Under the pieces are notes generated by a model that was not told where the DNA came from, made no database searches, and worked only from the letters and a program-made list of their open reading frames with translations. A stretch of 64,000 bases of DNA from Listeria floridensis FSL S10-1187. Its GTDB lineage: Bacteria; Bacillota; Bacilli; Lactobacillales; Listeriaceae. The stretch spans positions 1-64,000 of the forward strand of contig NZ_AODF01000006.1 of assembly GCF_000525875.1 (NCBI RefSeq). Reading direction: 5' to 3'. The translations under genes were made by a program, and so were the position numbers. Positions 1-10,071 of this stretch are shown here, one piece after another (the first letter of the stretch is position 1; each line of letters opens with the position of its first letter).

Positions 1-1
1 A

Positions 2-646
2 AACGGTTCATATGCGGAAGAAATTGCCGTTAACCAATTATTTGTGTCGAAAAAGCCAGCAAATTTGAGCTATAAGGAAGCAGCTTCAGTTCCGCTGGCT
101 GCTTTGACGGCCTACCAAGCTTTGCGTAACTTTGCAGGTCTAAGTGCAGGCGAACGTGTTTTTATTTCTGCTGGTTCTGGAGGTGTGGGGAGTTTTGCAA
201 TTCAAATCGCTAAAATTATCGGTGCCGAAGTTGTCACAACAACAGGACCAAATAATATCGACTATGTAAAATCACTCGGAGCAGACGAAGTATTTGATTA
301 TACTAAAACTGATTCATATGATACTGAACCAGTTGATGTTGTTTTTGATTTAATCGGTGGAAAAAGTCAGCTCGCAGCCTTTTCGCTTTTAAAAGAAGGC
401 GGTCGTATCGGCTCAATCGCTGGTGCTCCAGATCCAGAGCTTGCAAAAGAAAAGAAAGCCATCGCGAAGGGACTTTGGGTAGTTTCAAGTGGGGCTGATC
501 TCGACGAACTACGTAACTATATCGAATCGGGTAAAATCACAACTGAAATTGCTGCTGAATTTCCGCTTCATCAAGTGAAGGAAGCTCATGAGTTGAGTGA
601 AAAAGGGCATGTGCGTGGTAAAATTGTCATTGAAGTAGCGAAATAA
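2..646 (+). CDS. NAD(P)H-dependent quinone oxidoreductase-like protein, 5' truncated by window
   Basis: The reading frame is open from the first bases of the window, so the N-terminal part lies outside and the GTG at 44 is only an internal codon. The visible 215 residues belong to the medium-chain dehydrogenase/reductase family, zinc-independent quinone oxidoreductase branch. They contain the Rossmann dinucleotide loop SAGSGGVGSFAIQIAK and an acidic/neutral NADP-binding edge (VVTTTG), followed by the usual C-terminal strand HVRGKIVIEV. Such cytosolic enzymes reduce quinones or enones with NADPH; the substrate here cannot be told. A perfect intrinsic terminator follows within 10 bases, so this is the last gene of its transcript. 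Confidence 0.85.
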   Translation, partial: NGSYAEEIAVNQLFVSKKPANLSYKEAASVPLAALTAYQALRNFAGLSAGERVFISAGSGGVGSFAIQIAKIIGAEVVTTTGPNNIDYVKSLGADEVFDYTKTDSYDTEPVDVVFDLIGGKSQLAAFSLLKEGGRIGSIAGAPDPELAKEKKAIAKGLWVVSSGADLDELRNYIESGKITTEIAAEFPLHQVKEAHELSEKGHVRGKIVIEVAK

Positions 647-655
647 TATAAGTAA

Positions 656-687
656 AAGTTCCGGATGACACATCCGGAACTTTTTTT
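656..687 (+). terminator. intrinsic terminator of the oxidoreductase gene
   Basis: A perfect 12-bp stem (656-667 with 671-682), a 3-base loop and a following T run. Confidence 0.93.
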
Positions 688-774
688 GCGGAATAAATCA
701 TTAGAACACATGCATCTGTAAGGTTTATCTGATACAATGGAAATAAGCATTTTAGAATGGGAGGACATCTTTTT

Positions 775-1801
775 TTGGACAGTTTGATTCAGTTTTTTTA
801 AAAACAAAAGCGTTCGTCGAGTTTTGGTCTTTATACTTGTCGCATTCGTTTTATATTTACTGCGTAGCATGATGGATATTATCTTGCTTACCTTTATCTT
901 TTCATTTTTAATTACACGGCTTGAGGGCTTCATTTTACGCCGAATTTCAATCTATCGGCAAGTGATCGTGCTGTTACTTTATGCGATTATTGCGCTCGTT
1001 TTGACTTTTGTTGTTGTCAAATATGTCCCTCTTTTAACAGAACAAATTAAACAACTTGTAAACTTTATCAACCATTTCTTTACAACTGACAGCAATAATG
1101 AATTTATTAACTATGTTGTGAACCTGGCTAACCAAGTTGATGTGATGAAGTATACCGAACAAGGTGTTCAAATTGTTGTAACGTACCTGACAAACATTGG
1201 AGTTGTGCTCTTTAATGTGTTCATCGCTTTGATGCTGAGCTTGTTTTTCTCGCTCGGGAAAGATCAGTTGGTAAAATTCACGAATCAGTTTGCGACAAGC
1301 AAGATTGCATTCATTTACGAAGAAATCAAGTATTTCGGCAAAAAGTTTGTGTCCACATTCGGGAAAGTCATTGAAGCACAGTTTCTAATTGCGATTGTAA
1401 ACTGTGTCCTCACAACGATTTCGCTTTGGATTTTAGGCTTCCCACAACTGATGACACTATCCATCATGGTATTCCTCTTGGGGCTTATCCCGGTTGCTGG
1501 TGTGATTATCTCGATGGTTCCGCTTACGATTATTGCATACACAATCGGCGGCTTCCAATATATTTTTTACATTATTGTAATTGTAGTTGTGATTCATGCA
1601 CTTGAATCATATGTGCTGAATCCGAAGCTAATGTCTGCTAAAACCGATTTACCAGTTTTCTATACCTTTATAATCTTGATTTTCGGAGAACATTTCTTTG
1701 GCATTTGGGGATTAATTGTCGGGATTCCAGTTGTGATGTTCTTCCTCGATGTTCTGGGCGTCACCGACCAAGCTGAACACATGCTTGAAAAAAAAACCTA
1801 A
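775..1801 (+). CDS. AI-2E family transporter (YtvI/PerM-like membrane protein), frame broken near the start
   Basis: The protein is hydrophobic throughout, about 340 residues, with the C-terminal signature of the AI-2E transporter family (PF01594): ALESYVLNPKLM, then a final pair of membrane helices around FGIWGLIVGIPVVMFF. Members are polytopic membrane permeases; some export AI-2 or act as Na+/H+ antiporters, most have no known substrate. I place the start at TTG 775, behind GGGAGGA at 759-765. From there the frame reads about eight residues and then hits a stop in the T7A5 run at 793-804. Shifting by one base joins it to the long frame (NKSVRRVLVF...), so the frame break is probably a homopolymer error. 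If it is real, translation would have to start at TTG 824. A terminator follows the stop. Confidence 0.8.
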
Positions 1802-1822
1802 ACGAGATATTCCTAAACAAGA

Positions 1823-1850
1823 CTCGGAAAGTTAATTTCCGGGTTTTTTT
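1823..1850 (+). terminator. intrinsic terminator after the AI-2E family gene
   Basis: Stem 1823-1830 with 1836-1843 (8 pairs, one G-T), 5-base loop, then seven T. Confidence 0.85.
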
Positions 1851-1948
1851 GTACGCTGAATCGATTTTGTCTGCACGGCGAAATGCGTTCGGCAAGCGGA
1901 ACTCAGCATAGTTTGCTACAATAATAAAGAAAAGAAGGATGTGAAACT

Positions 1949-3232
1949 ATGACAAAACATTTATTTGTACTCTCGCTTGACGCGCTCGGCGCAAAAGATT
2001 TGGAAGATTTGTCTGAACTTCCAGCCATTAAAAGTCTGATCGATCGCGGCGTGCATGTGAAAGAAGTCAGCACGATTTATCCATCGCTTACATATCCGGC
2101 CCACACAAGCATTATTACCGGCCATTATCCGCTTGCACACGGGATTATAAATAATACCAAGATTCAACCGGAGAAAAGTTCGCCCGATTGGCATTGGTAT
2201 AAACGCGATATTCAAGTACCAACACTTTATGATCTTGCAAAAGCAAAAGGGTATAAGACGGCTGCTTTTCTCTGGCCGGTTGCGGCTCAAAGCGGAATTG
2301 ACTACAACATCGCTGAAATTTTTCCGAACCGCTTTTGGCTCAATCAAGTGATGGTTTCGCTTTGGGCTAGTTCACCATTTTTCCTGCTTGATATGAATCG
2401 GAAATACGGTCATCTACGCGATGGCATTAAACAACCAAATTTGGATGCATTTTTAGTGGAGGCAGTTACAGATACAATCCGATCAAAAAAACCAGGATTA
2501 CTGCTTGCTCATTTTGTGGATATGGACAGCATGAGGCATGAATTCGGAGTAGAATCCGATGAAGCCAAGGCAGCTCTTAAGCGTCATGATGAACGGGTTG
2601 GTAAAATTATTGAGGCAACGAAAGAAGCGGGAATCTATCCGGATACAACCTTTGCCATTTTAGGGGATCATTATCAAATTGATGTTCATACCGCCATTCG
2701 CCTTAATGTGCGCTTTTTAGAAGAAGGGTATCTGGAAGCCAATCAAGAACAAGAAATCAAACGCTATCATGTCTATGCCAAAAGCTGTGACGGCTCAAGC
2801 TATATTTACGTAAAAGATAAAACCTTGAAGCAGCCGGTATATGAATTACTGAAGTCGATTCCAGAAATTGAACATGTTTATACATCAGCGGAGATTATCA
2901 ATCTCGGTGCCGATCCGGATGCGGATTTTATGGTGGAAGGAAAGCCAGGTTATTATTTTATTGAAGATGCAGCGGGGCCATTTTTGGAAAAAATCACCGA
3001 TGAAAAAATAGGGGAGCCAAATTTCTACAAGGCCGTTCACGGTTACCATCCAGACAAATCAGATTATAAAACGACACTTATCTTTGCAGGACCAGAAATC
3101 AAACAAGGGGAAATGCTTGATAGCGCTCGTTTGATTGATGAAGCACCAACTTTTGCGCGAATTTTAGGGTTTGACATGAAGAATACAGAAGGTGAGATTC
3201 TTCACGAAATCTTTAAGGAGAAAAGGGAATGA
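1949..3232 (+). CDS. type I phosphodiesterase/nucleotide pyrophosphatase family protein
   Basis: 427 residues of the alkaline-phosphatase superfamily, nucleotide pyrophosphatase/phosphodiesterase branch (PF01663). Metal and nucleophile motifs are visible: LSLDALG near residue 10, the nucleophile-threonine segment YPAHTSIITGHYP near residue 50, DMDSMRHEFG near residue 192, LGDHYQ near residue 240 and the late HGYHPD near residue 360. The enzyme should cleave phosphodiester or pyrophosphate bonds using two metal ions; no signal peptide is seen, so a cytosolic site is likely, and the substrate is unknown. Start ATG 1949 lies behind AAGAAGGATGTG. Its stop overlaps the start of the next gene by four bases (ATGA), so the two are translationally coupled and probably act on related compounds. 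Confidence 0.88.
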   Translation: MTKHLFVLSLDALGAKDLEDLSELPAIKSLIDRGVHVKEVSTIYPSLTYPAHTSIITGHYPLAHGIINNTKIQPEKSSPDWHWYKRDIQVPTLYDLAKAKGYKTAAFLWPVAAQSGIDYNIAEIFPNRFWLNQVMVSLWASSPFFLLDMNRKYGHLRDGIKQPNLDAFLVEAVTDTIRSKKPGLLLAHFVDMDSMRHEFGVESDEAKAALKRHDERVGKIIEATKEAGIYPDTTFAILGDHYQIDVHTAIRLNVRFLEEGYLEANQEQEIKRYHVYAKSCDGSSYIYVKDKTLKQPVYELLKSIPEIEHVYTSAEIINLGADPDADFMVEGKPGYYFIEDAAGPFLEKITDEKIGEPNFYKAVHGYHPDKSDYKTTLIFAGPEIKQGEMLDSARLIDEAPTFARILGFDMKNTEGEILHEIFKEKRE

Positions 3233-4489
3233 AATACACAAAAGAAGAGAGAAGCTGGATTTTACAAGACTGGGCCAATTCAGCCTATTCGATCATGATT
3301 ACAACGGCCATTTTACCAATATATTTTAAAGGAGTGGCGGATAACGCCGGTATTGCAGGCCATACTTCGACGGCTTATTGGGGTTACGCCAACTCAATTG
3401 GGACACTTCTAATCTCGGTTTTGGCACCAATTCTTGGAACTATTGCTGACTACCAATTTTTCAAAAAGAGATTTTTTAACGTTTTTACGATGCTCGGTAT
3501 TCTTTGTACGGTTGCGTTTACGTTTGTGCCTAGTGACGGTTGGCTCATGCTTCTTGGGCTGTATGCTTTATCACTTATCGGGTTTTCCGGAGCTAATATT
3601 TTTTACGATTCTTTTTTAGTAGATGTAACGTCAAATGAAAGGATGGACAGGATCTCATCTGCAGGTTATGCGTATGGTTATTTGGGCAGCTGTATTCCGT
3701 TCGTGATTTTTATTATTTTCCAAGCAACAGGGATATTGCCAATCAGCCAAGTAGCGCTCGTTAACATTGGGTTTTTAATGACAGCCATTTGGTGGCTTGG
3801 ATTTACGATTCCTTTTTTTAAAAATGTTCAGCAGCATCACTATATTGAACGTGTAAAAAACCCCGTCCGTACGAGCTTCAAGCGTTTATTTCAAACTGTG
3901 CGCGAAATAAAAAAAACATAAAACGATTGCTGTTTTTCTGATCGCTTATTTCTTTTACATAGACGGGGTAGACACAATTTTCAGGATGGCAACAAGCTAT
4001 GGGCTAGATCTTGGTATCACACAAACAACTTTGATTATTATTTTACTTGTGACGCAGCTTGTAGCATTTCCTTTTACGCTAATTTATGGACGGCTGGCCA
4101 AAAGTTTTGGAACGAAGCCGCTTATTTTAACAGCTATTTTCATTTACATTATCATTTGTATCTATGCTGTTTTCATGAAAACAACAACGGATTTTTGGAT
4201 TCTCGCTATCCTTGTTGGAACGAGCCAAGGCGGGATTCAAGCGCTTAGCCGTTCTTATTACGGTAAGTTGATTCCAAAAGAACGTTCTAATGAATTCTAT
4301 GGATTTTACAACATTTTTGGGAAATTTTCTGCGATTATGGGACCGGCTTTGATGGGTTTTATTACTCAATTGACAGGGAAAACCTCTTACGGTGTCACGA
4401 GTTTAATTGTACTTTTCGTGATTGGTGGTATACTCTTCTTATTTGTAAAAGAAGATCGAACTGTTGAAAAAAGGGGAGTAAGGCTGTAA
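3229..4489 (+). CDS. UMF1 (Atg22-like) major facilitator transporter, frameshifted
   Basis: Two consecutive frames, 3229-3921 and a second from about 3917 to 4489, together give one about 420-residue permease. The N-terminus (ILQDWANSAYSIMITTAILP) is typical of the UMF1/Atg22-like branch of the major facilitator superfamily, and the second half carries GTSQGGIQALSRSYYGKLIP, another hallmark of that branch. The break lies in the run of eight A at 3909-3916; after a one-base correction the protein continues HKTIAVFLIAYFFYIDGVDT, so this looks like a sequencing error. About twelve membrane helices are expected. Substrate unknown. The gene overlaps the upstream phosphodiesterase gene by four bases and should be cotranscribed with it. 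Confidence 0.85.
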
Positions 4490-4579
4490 TTTTTAAGTTT
4501 TCTTTCTTTTCGTTTAAAACTTCTTTAACAAATTTGCTTTATACTTAGAAGCAAGAAATGATTAAAGGAGGAGAACAAA

Positions 4580-5173
4580 ATGAAAAAAGCATTTAATCTT
4601 ACATTGTTGCCGATTGCCTCCATATTATTTGCGATTTATCTGTATATGTACTTTTTTAAAGACTGGATGTATTTTTACTTGACGAACTTGATGCAAACCT
4701 ACAGTTTTATAGATTTATTGACCATTTCAATTACAACAACGCTTATCTATCTGATTGCCATCCAAGTCATTAATCGCAAATTCAGTCCAATCTTAACGAT
4801 GGCCGCTTATCTAATTTACTTTGCGTGCCTATTGTTTCTTCTTTTTGGAAAAGGAAGTCAAATCCAAGGTATATCAACAGATACGTTTGATTTTATCGAT
4901 CCATTTTTAGCAGGAAATTTACGTGTCATTACAATCGGAAATGTAGCAGCTTTTATACCTATCGGATTTCTATTTAAAAAACGTGGCTTTTTCATAACCC
5001 TAGCAACTGCCATATTGTTAATTTCAAGTGTTGAGATGCTACAGTATTATTTAAAGGTCGGCTATTTTGATACCGGCGATATTTTTCTAAATGTATGTGG
5101 CATTATCCTTGGCTACTTAGCAATACGTGTAGTAAATGCAATATCTAAACGAAATTATCCTAAACCCATCTGA
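4580..5173 (+). CDS. VanZ-like integral membrane protein
   Basis: 197 residues with five or six hydrophobic segments. The second half (LRVITIGNVAAFIPIGFLFK, then SSVEMLQYYLKVGYFDTGDIFLNVCGIILGY) matches the VanZ-like family (PF04892), in which polar residues in and next to the helices (N, E, D, G) are conserved. The founding member confers low-level teicoplanin resistance in enterococci; chromosomal paralogues in Firmicutes have no firm function. Start ATG 4580 lies behind AAAGGAGGAG. The stop codon lies inside the stem of the terminator that follows. No coupled neighbour; it looks monocistronic. Confidence 0.8.
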   Translation: MKKAFNLTLLPIASILFAIYLYMYFFKDWMYFYLTNLMQTYSFIDLLTISITTTLIYLIAIQVINRKFSPILTMAAYLIYFACLLFLLFGKGSQIQGISTDTFDFIDPFLAGNLRVITIGNVAAFIPIGFLFKKRGFFITLATAILLISSVEMLQYYLKVGYFDTGDIFLNVCGIILGYLAIRVVNAISKRNYPKPI

Positions 5174-5189
5174 AACTAGATGGGTTTTT
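5162..5189 (+). terminator. intrinsic terminator overlapping the VanZ-like stop codon
   Basis: Ten-bp stem (5162-5171 with 5178-5187), 6-base loop, then T run to 5189. Confidence 0.88.
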
Positions 5190-5548
<359 letters not shown>

Positions 5549-8500
5549 TTATAAAACTGTTAAACGTTTGACTTCCTTATACGATTTATCTACTGCAACA
5601 AGCTCGACCTTATCACCATCTTTAACGAGTGATCCATCAAAACTAAAATTGCCCTCTGTATCAGGAGCTTTTTGAGTTTTCACTTCGCTATTCACCCATA
5701 AACGTACTGAAAGAATATCTTTTCCAGCTATTCCTGAAAGTGAAGCATCGCCGACTGCAAAAGTTTCTGCTTTTAGCGAATAGTCCTTGACTGGAACTTC
5801 AATTCTATTTACTTCTTGATAGCGTGAATCTACCGCTACAATTTCTACTTTGTCGCCTTTCTTGATTAGTTGACCCGCACTTGTAAATACATAGTTTCCT
5901 GCACTATATACTTCGCCTTGCGTTTTCACTTCGCCATTTACCCATAGACGTACAAAAGCAACTTTACTACCAAAAGTACCGGATAGTTCAGCTTGTCCTA
6001 ACTCATAGATATCCGCTGTTAAAGTGTTGTCCATCGTATCTGTCACGTTTACTGTAATACGGTTTACTTCTACATAACGCGTATCCACACCTACAACTTC
6101 CACTAAGTCGCCTGATTTAATGAAGTTTCCTGCATTCGGGAACGAGTATGTTCCATCTTCGTTGAGTTGTGCTTGCGCTTTTACTTCACCATTCACCCAG
6201 AGACGTACTTTGCTGATATCAGTGCCAAATGTACCTATCAGTTCTGTTTGACCAATTTCAAATTTATCGGCCATCAGATCATAGTTTTTTGTCGCTTCTT
6301 CAACTGTTACAACAATTTTGTTTACTTGTTTATAGCTAGCATCAACTGCAACAATCTCTACTAGATCGTCTTGCTTGATCCATCCTCCTGCATTCGGAAA
6401 TGAATAGTTACCGTTACCATCAGTTTCAGCTTGTGTCACGACTTTTCCATTTACCCATAGGCGCACCTTAGAAATGTCTTTTCCAAATGTCCCTGTTAAC
6501 GCTTGCTGTAAAAACTCGTAGCGATCAGCAGTTAAATTGTAATCTTTTGCAGGCGCATTTACAGTAACCGTAATCCTATTTACTTCGTTGTAACGTGCAT
6601 CAACTGCAACAACTTCAACAATATCTCCTTCTTTAATTAATCCGCTAGCACTTGAGAACGAATAAGTTCCATCTGCATTAATTGATGCTTGGGCTACGAC
6701 ACTGCCATTCACCCAAAGGCGTACCTTAGAGATATCCTTACCGAATGCTCCATTAAGCGCTGCTTGACCAACTTCGTATTTATCAGCAGTCAATTTATAG
6801 TCTTTTTCTGCTTCAAGAAGTGGCACAGCAATACGATTTACTTCATTATATTGTGCATCAACTGCCACTACCTCCACTTTATCGCTTGTTGATTGAATAA
6901 ATCTTCCACCGTTAGGGAAAACATAGTTGCCATAAGCGTTTGTTTCAGCTTGAGCCACAACTTTTTCATTCACCCAAAGGCGTACTTTTGAGACATCCTT
7001 TCCGAACTTGCCTGAAAGTGATGCTTGACCAATTTGATGGTCTTGCACAGTTAAACTATAATTCTTACTTTCTTCCGCAACTGTAACATTAATTCGGTTC
7101 ACTTCAACAAATTTAGCATCAACTGCAACAATTTCAACTTTATCATCTGCTTTGATAAAACTTCCAGCATTCATAAACACATAATTTCCGTTTCCATCTG
7201 TTTCAGCTTGTGCTACTACTTTATCATTAACCCAGAGACGTACTTTTGAGACATCTTTTCCAAATGTTCCAGTTAAAGTTTTTTGGAGTAGCTCATAGCG
7301 ATCTGCTGCTAATGAATAATCTTTAATCGCTTCGAGAACTGTTACATTAGTTTCTGCGCTCACATTTCCAGCAGCATCTTCAGCAGTTAGGCTTATTACT
7401 GCATCTTTCATTTGTGCGGGAATATTCATTTGATAATTTCCTGTGCTATCAGTTTTAGCTGTACCAATCACGTTGCCCTCTACAACAGCGGTAACTGTTG
7501 AGTTGGCCTCAGCCGTACCTTTAAGCACGAGTGTATCATCATAAACTGGGGCTTCAACAGTTGGAGCATCTGGCGCGGTCACATCAGCAACAATAGTTTT
7601 TGTTGTATTAGTTAAGCTTCCTCTTTTTGCTATAACCGTAACTTCTGTCCCTGCTGGCAGCATATCAATTACCGCTGAGTAAGAGCCATCAGCTGCTACA
7701 GTTGCAATGTAAGATTTCCCTGCCGCTTCAATAACTACGTTCGAACCAGGCGACACGGTTCCAGTTGCTTTAGTACTTTTATCATTTAGAGCGTTCACAG
7801 TAACTTCAGGTGGTACTGCATTTGTGTTCGAAATTCGATGTATGCTTGTTGGTTTGAAATTCGTATTGAAATTTGTATCATTAATAGTATGGGCAGATGT
7901 GGTGTATCCAGACATTTTAAATGTTCCTGTTAATCCCTGCCAGGAAACATCTGGCATGTCTGTAGCATTATTTGTAAGCCAAGCTCCTATTGTTTCATTA
8001 TTAAAGCTGTAGGTGGAGGAACCATAAGAATAAATAGCGCGCCCTTTTATATTGGTGTTATTAATATCAAAATCTGTTACTCCATCAAAAGTAAAAGTTC
8101 CTGTATTTGTACGTATTGCATAGTCAGTGACAGGAGACGCTGTGACCTTAAACGTACTACCTGATCCTAGAGTAATATTTTTAGCTAACAGTTGAACATA
8201 ATCTATTTTTTCATCTGTGAAATGTGAGCTGTATGAAGCATTCGGCTCTAGAATAAATGAAGCAGATGAGCCATAAACACCAGCTTGCTTATTATTTAGT
8301 TCCACTTTTGCATTGCTTTCGACTGTCATTGTTGCTTTGCCACGTAAGTAAAATGCATTGCTTCCGCCTAAAGTTTTTACCTCAGCGCCATTTCCGATAG
8401 TTATATCTCCATCACCAAAGACAGAAACATTAAGTGCGTTCGACGTCATTGTCAGTTTTGCTTCTGGTTGAACAGTTAAGCTTTTCAGTTCCATGTTTTC

Positions 8501-9070
8501 ATTTCCAGATCCTGTTGCTGTGAGTGTTGTAGTACCTGAAATATTTACATGACCATTTACATTATAAATCGCTTGCGGCCCGGTATAAGTAACATTGTTC
8601 ATGTTAATTGTATAACCGTCAACATCAGAAAAAACTAAACCATAAGCAGAATAGTAACCGTCTGGCTGGTTCGCAATTACATTTACATTATTAAAAGTAA
8701 CTGTATTTGCACCATCACGGCGCCCGTTCATAGAGTTTTTATACATGTTGATGGTATGGCCATTTCCGTTGATAGTAACAGAATGTGTCACGCGAGCATC
8801 AGTGTAGACATTGGTAGTACTTGGAAATTCGATATCGCCAGTTAAATTAATAGTTGCTACAGCATTATTTGCCAATGCTGCTTTAAAATCACTATAGGAA
8901 GAAACGTTAACCGTACTTTCATCCGCTTGAGCGGAAATACCAGGATCGACTGCCAGAACGTTAATTGGCAAACTCGTAACCACTTGGCTTCCAAATGTTA
9001 GTGCAGCAACACCAAGAACCACTCCTTTCTTCGTTAATTGATAGAACTTTTTATCTTTCTTAATTGACAT
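5549..9070 (-). CDS. large secreted adhesin-like protein: beta-helix domain, Big_6-type Ig domains, seven Listeria-type Ig-like repeats
   Basis: 1173 residues. I start at ATG 9070, which has a strong AAGGAGG 10 bases upstream; the frame is open 33 codons further but has no good ribosome site there. A basic, hydrophobic signal peptide (residues 1 to about 41, KKDKKFYQLTKKGVVLGVAALTFGS) indicates export. Residues about 55-420 resemble the pectate-lyase-like adhesive beta-helix found in Listeria and enterococcal surface proteins (many short strands, N/G/T rich, ending with YSYGSSTYSFNNETIG-like rungs). Residues about 421-583 contain two Ig-like modules (PEVTVNAL..., DVTAPDAPTV...). Residues 584-1173 are seven repeats of about 84 residues with the core GKDxSKVRLWVN...GNYxFxNAG...VEIVAVD..YxEVNRI. 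No LPXTG, GW or WxL anchor follows; the protein ends inside repeat seven. Probable adhesin or secreted factor; ligand unknown. Confidence 0.85.
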   Translation of the reverse strand: MSIKKDKKFYQLTKKGVVLGVAALTFGSQVVTSLPINVLAVDPGISAQADESTVNVSSYSDFKAALANNAVATINLTGDIEFPSTTNVYTDARVTHSVTINGNGHTINMYKNSMNGRRDGANTVTFNNVNVIANQPDGYYSAYGLVFSDVDGYTINMNNVTYTGPQAIYNVNGHVNISGTTTLTATGSGNENMELKSLTVQPEAKLTMTSNALNVSVFGDGDITIGNGAEVKTLGGSNAFYLRGKATMTVESNAKVELNNKQAGVYGSSASFILEPNASYSSHFTDEKIDYVQLLAKNITLGSGSTFKVTASPVTDYAIRTNTGTFTFDGVTDFDINNTNIKGRAIYSYGSSTYSFNNETIGAWLTNNATDMPDVSWQGLTGTFKMSGYTTSAHTINDTNFNTNFKPTSIHRISNTNAVPPEVTVNALNDKSTKATGTVSPGSNVVIEAAGKSYIATVAADGSYSAVIDMLPAGTEVTVIAKRGSLTNTTKTIVADVTAPDAPTVEAPVYDDTLVLKGTAEANSTVTAVVEGNVIGTAKTDSTGNYQMNIPAQMKDAVISLTAEDAAGNVSAETNVTVLEAIKDYSLAADRYELLQKTLTGTFGKDVSKVRLWVNDKVVAQAETDGNGNYVFMNAGSFIKADDKVEIVAVDAKFVEVNRINVTVAEESKNYSLTVQDHQIGQASLSGKFGKDVSKVRLWVNEKVVAQAETNAYGNYVFPNGGRFIQSTSDKVEVVAVDAQYNEVNRIAVPLLEAEKDYKLTADKYEVGQAALNGAFGKDISKVRLWVNGSVVAQASINADGTYSFSSASGLIKEGDIVEVVAVDARYNEVNRITVTVNAPAKDYNLTADRYEFLQQALTGTFGKDISKVRLWVNGKVVTQAETDGNGNYSFPNAGGWIKQDDLVEIVAVDASYKQVNKIVVTVEEATKNYDLMADKFEIGQTELIGTFGTDISKVRLWVNGEVKAQAQLNEDGTYSFPNAGNFIKSGDLVEVVGVDTRYVEVNRITVNVTDTMDNTLTADIYELGQAELSGTFGSKVAFVRLWVNGEVKTQGEVYSAGNYVFTSAGQLIKKGDKVEIVAVDSRYQEVNRIEVPVKDYSLKAETFAVGDASLSGIAGKDILSVRLWVNSEVKTQKAPDTEGNFSFDGSLVKDGDKVELVAVDKSYKEVKRLTVL
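5552..7321 (-). repeat. seven tandem Ig-like repeats of about 84 codons
   Basis: Seven in-frame copies of a 250-base unit encode the same fold: a DYxLxADxYE opening, FGKDxSKVRLWVN, then VEVVAVDxxYxEVNRI. The first copy begins near 7321 and the last ends at the stop codon. DNA identity between copies is only partial, so this is an old, diverged array rather than a fresh expansion. The C-terminal copies 6 and 7 differ most (GSKVAFVRLWVN, GKDILSVRLWVN). Confidence 0.9.
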
Positions 9071-9142
9071 TTCGTAATTTCCTCCTTGGAGACTGTTTTG
9101 CAGCCGTTGCATAAATTTTGCGGAAACTAGCTGCTTACTCCA

Positions 9143-9170
9143 AGTATAGTAAAAATAATTTAGATTCAAA
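9143..9170 (-). promoter_or_regulatory. possible sigma-A promoter of the surface-protein gene
   Basis: On the minus strand TTTGAA (9165-9170), a 16-base spacer and TATACT (9143-9148), giving a leader of about 65 bases before ATG 9070. The surrounding 9171-9408 region is very AT-rich and holds no gene. Confidence 0.4.
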
Positions 9171-9408
9171 TATATAATAAGATACGAGTTTTATTTTTTT
9201 TTAAATAAATTTTCGTCATTTTTGACATAATTGGAAAAAGCTCCCAACCAAGTGATGCAATGGAAATCACAAAATTTAGGCAGAATTATAGTATTGTTTC
9301 ATTCTGCTATTTTAAAAATCCGATTTTATATAAACCAGATTTTTTTCATGAACTATTTTTATTTAATGATGAAACTATGATATATTAATCGAATTAAATA
9401 TTTCTGAT

Positions 9409-10002
9409 TTATTTTTTTCCGGCAATATAGTTTACGACAAAATCACGATAGTTTCCGGTATGTGGGCAGAATTCGGATGGCTCAATTGGGAATGTATTTT
9501 TGCTTCGCCTTCCAAGTTCGTATCCAGAACTGATTTGATTGTTCCTCCAAGCTTCCATCTCTCTTTCATTTAAGACGATAAGCCGCTCTACTTCTGGCCC
9601 AAGTTTGAGCATTTGATTCCACTTGAATTCCGTGAAATAAATTGCGCATAGTTCATGGTCGATGAAACCCGGTTCTTCATAATAACTTGGAACATGTCCG
9701 CTATAATCAAGCTGCTCTAGGCTAAGTTTAAGTCCAATTTCTTCTTCGATTTCGCGAAGAACTGCTTCGTCTCGTGTTTCGGAAGCATCAATATGGCCTG
9801 CAACAGTAATGTCATAAAGCCCGGCAAAATCTGTCTTTTTAAAGGAACGTTGCTGAAACAAAAGAAAAATTTCTCCTGCATGGCGAACGTAAAACCAGAC
9901 GTGAACTGTTTCGTGCAGCAAACCTTTGCGATGAGCTTCATTTCGATCTTTTACAGCAATTACTTCCATGTGGTCATTGATGATATTAAGCTGTTCTTTC
10001 AT
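9409..10002 (-). CDS. Nudix hydrolase (YfcD-like)
   Basis: 197 residues. The Nudix box is complete at about residues 84-106: GHIDASETRDEAVLREIEEE followed by IGL, which fits GX5EX7REUXEEXGU. The flanking pattern (EVIAVKDRNEAHRKGLLHET at the N-terminus, YDITVAGH just before the box) is that of the YfcD/isopentenyl-diphosphate-isomerase-like Nudix group, which hydrolyses nucleoside diphosphate derivatives; the true substrate is unknown. I choose ATG 10002, behind GGGAAGAGGTG, over an upstream in-frame start at 10050 that would begin inside the terminator of the neighbouring efflux gene. That terminator suggests this gene has its own promoter or depends on read-through. Confidence 0.83.
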   Translation of the reverse strand: MKEQLNIINDHMEVIAVKDRNEAHRKGLLHETVHVWFYVRHAGEIFLLFQQRSFKKTDFAGLYDITVAGHIDASETRDEAVLREIEEEIGLKLSLEQLDYSGHVPSYYEEPGFIDHELCAIYFTEFKWNQMLKLGPEVERLIVLNEREMEAWRNNQISSGYELGRRSKNTFPIEPSEFCPHTGNYRDFVVNYIAGKK

Positions 10003-10033
10003 TTTTTTCACCTCTTCCCTTCGATTGTAACAT

Positions 10034-10068
10034 AAAAATACACTCTCCAATTATGAGAGTGTATTTTT
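10034..10068 (-). terminator. intrinsic terminator of the efflux pump gene
   Basis: A perfect 14-bp stem (10034-10047 with 10055-10068) with a 7-base loop. The ends are A5 and T5, so it can work in either direction; it lies three bases after the mdrL stop. Confidence 0.92.
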
Positions 10069-10071
10069 AAA

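Noticed and set aside
5552-7321. Regularly spaced repeats resembling a CRISPR array
   Set aside because: The period is about 250 bases, in frame, protein-coding and diverged; there are no identical short repeats with unique spacers and no cas genes.
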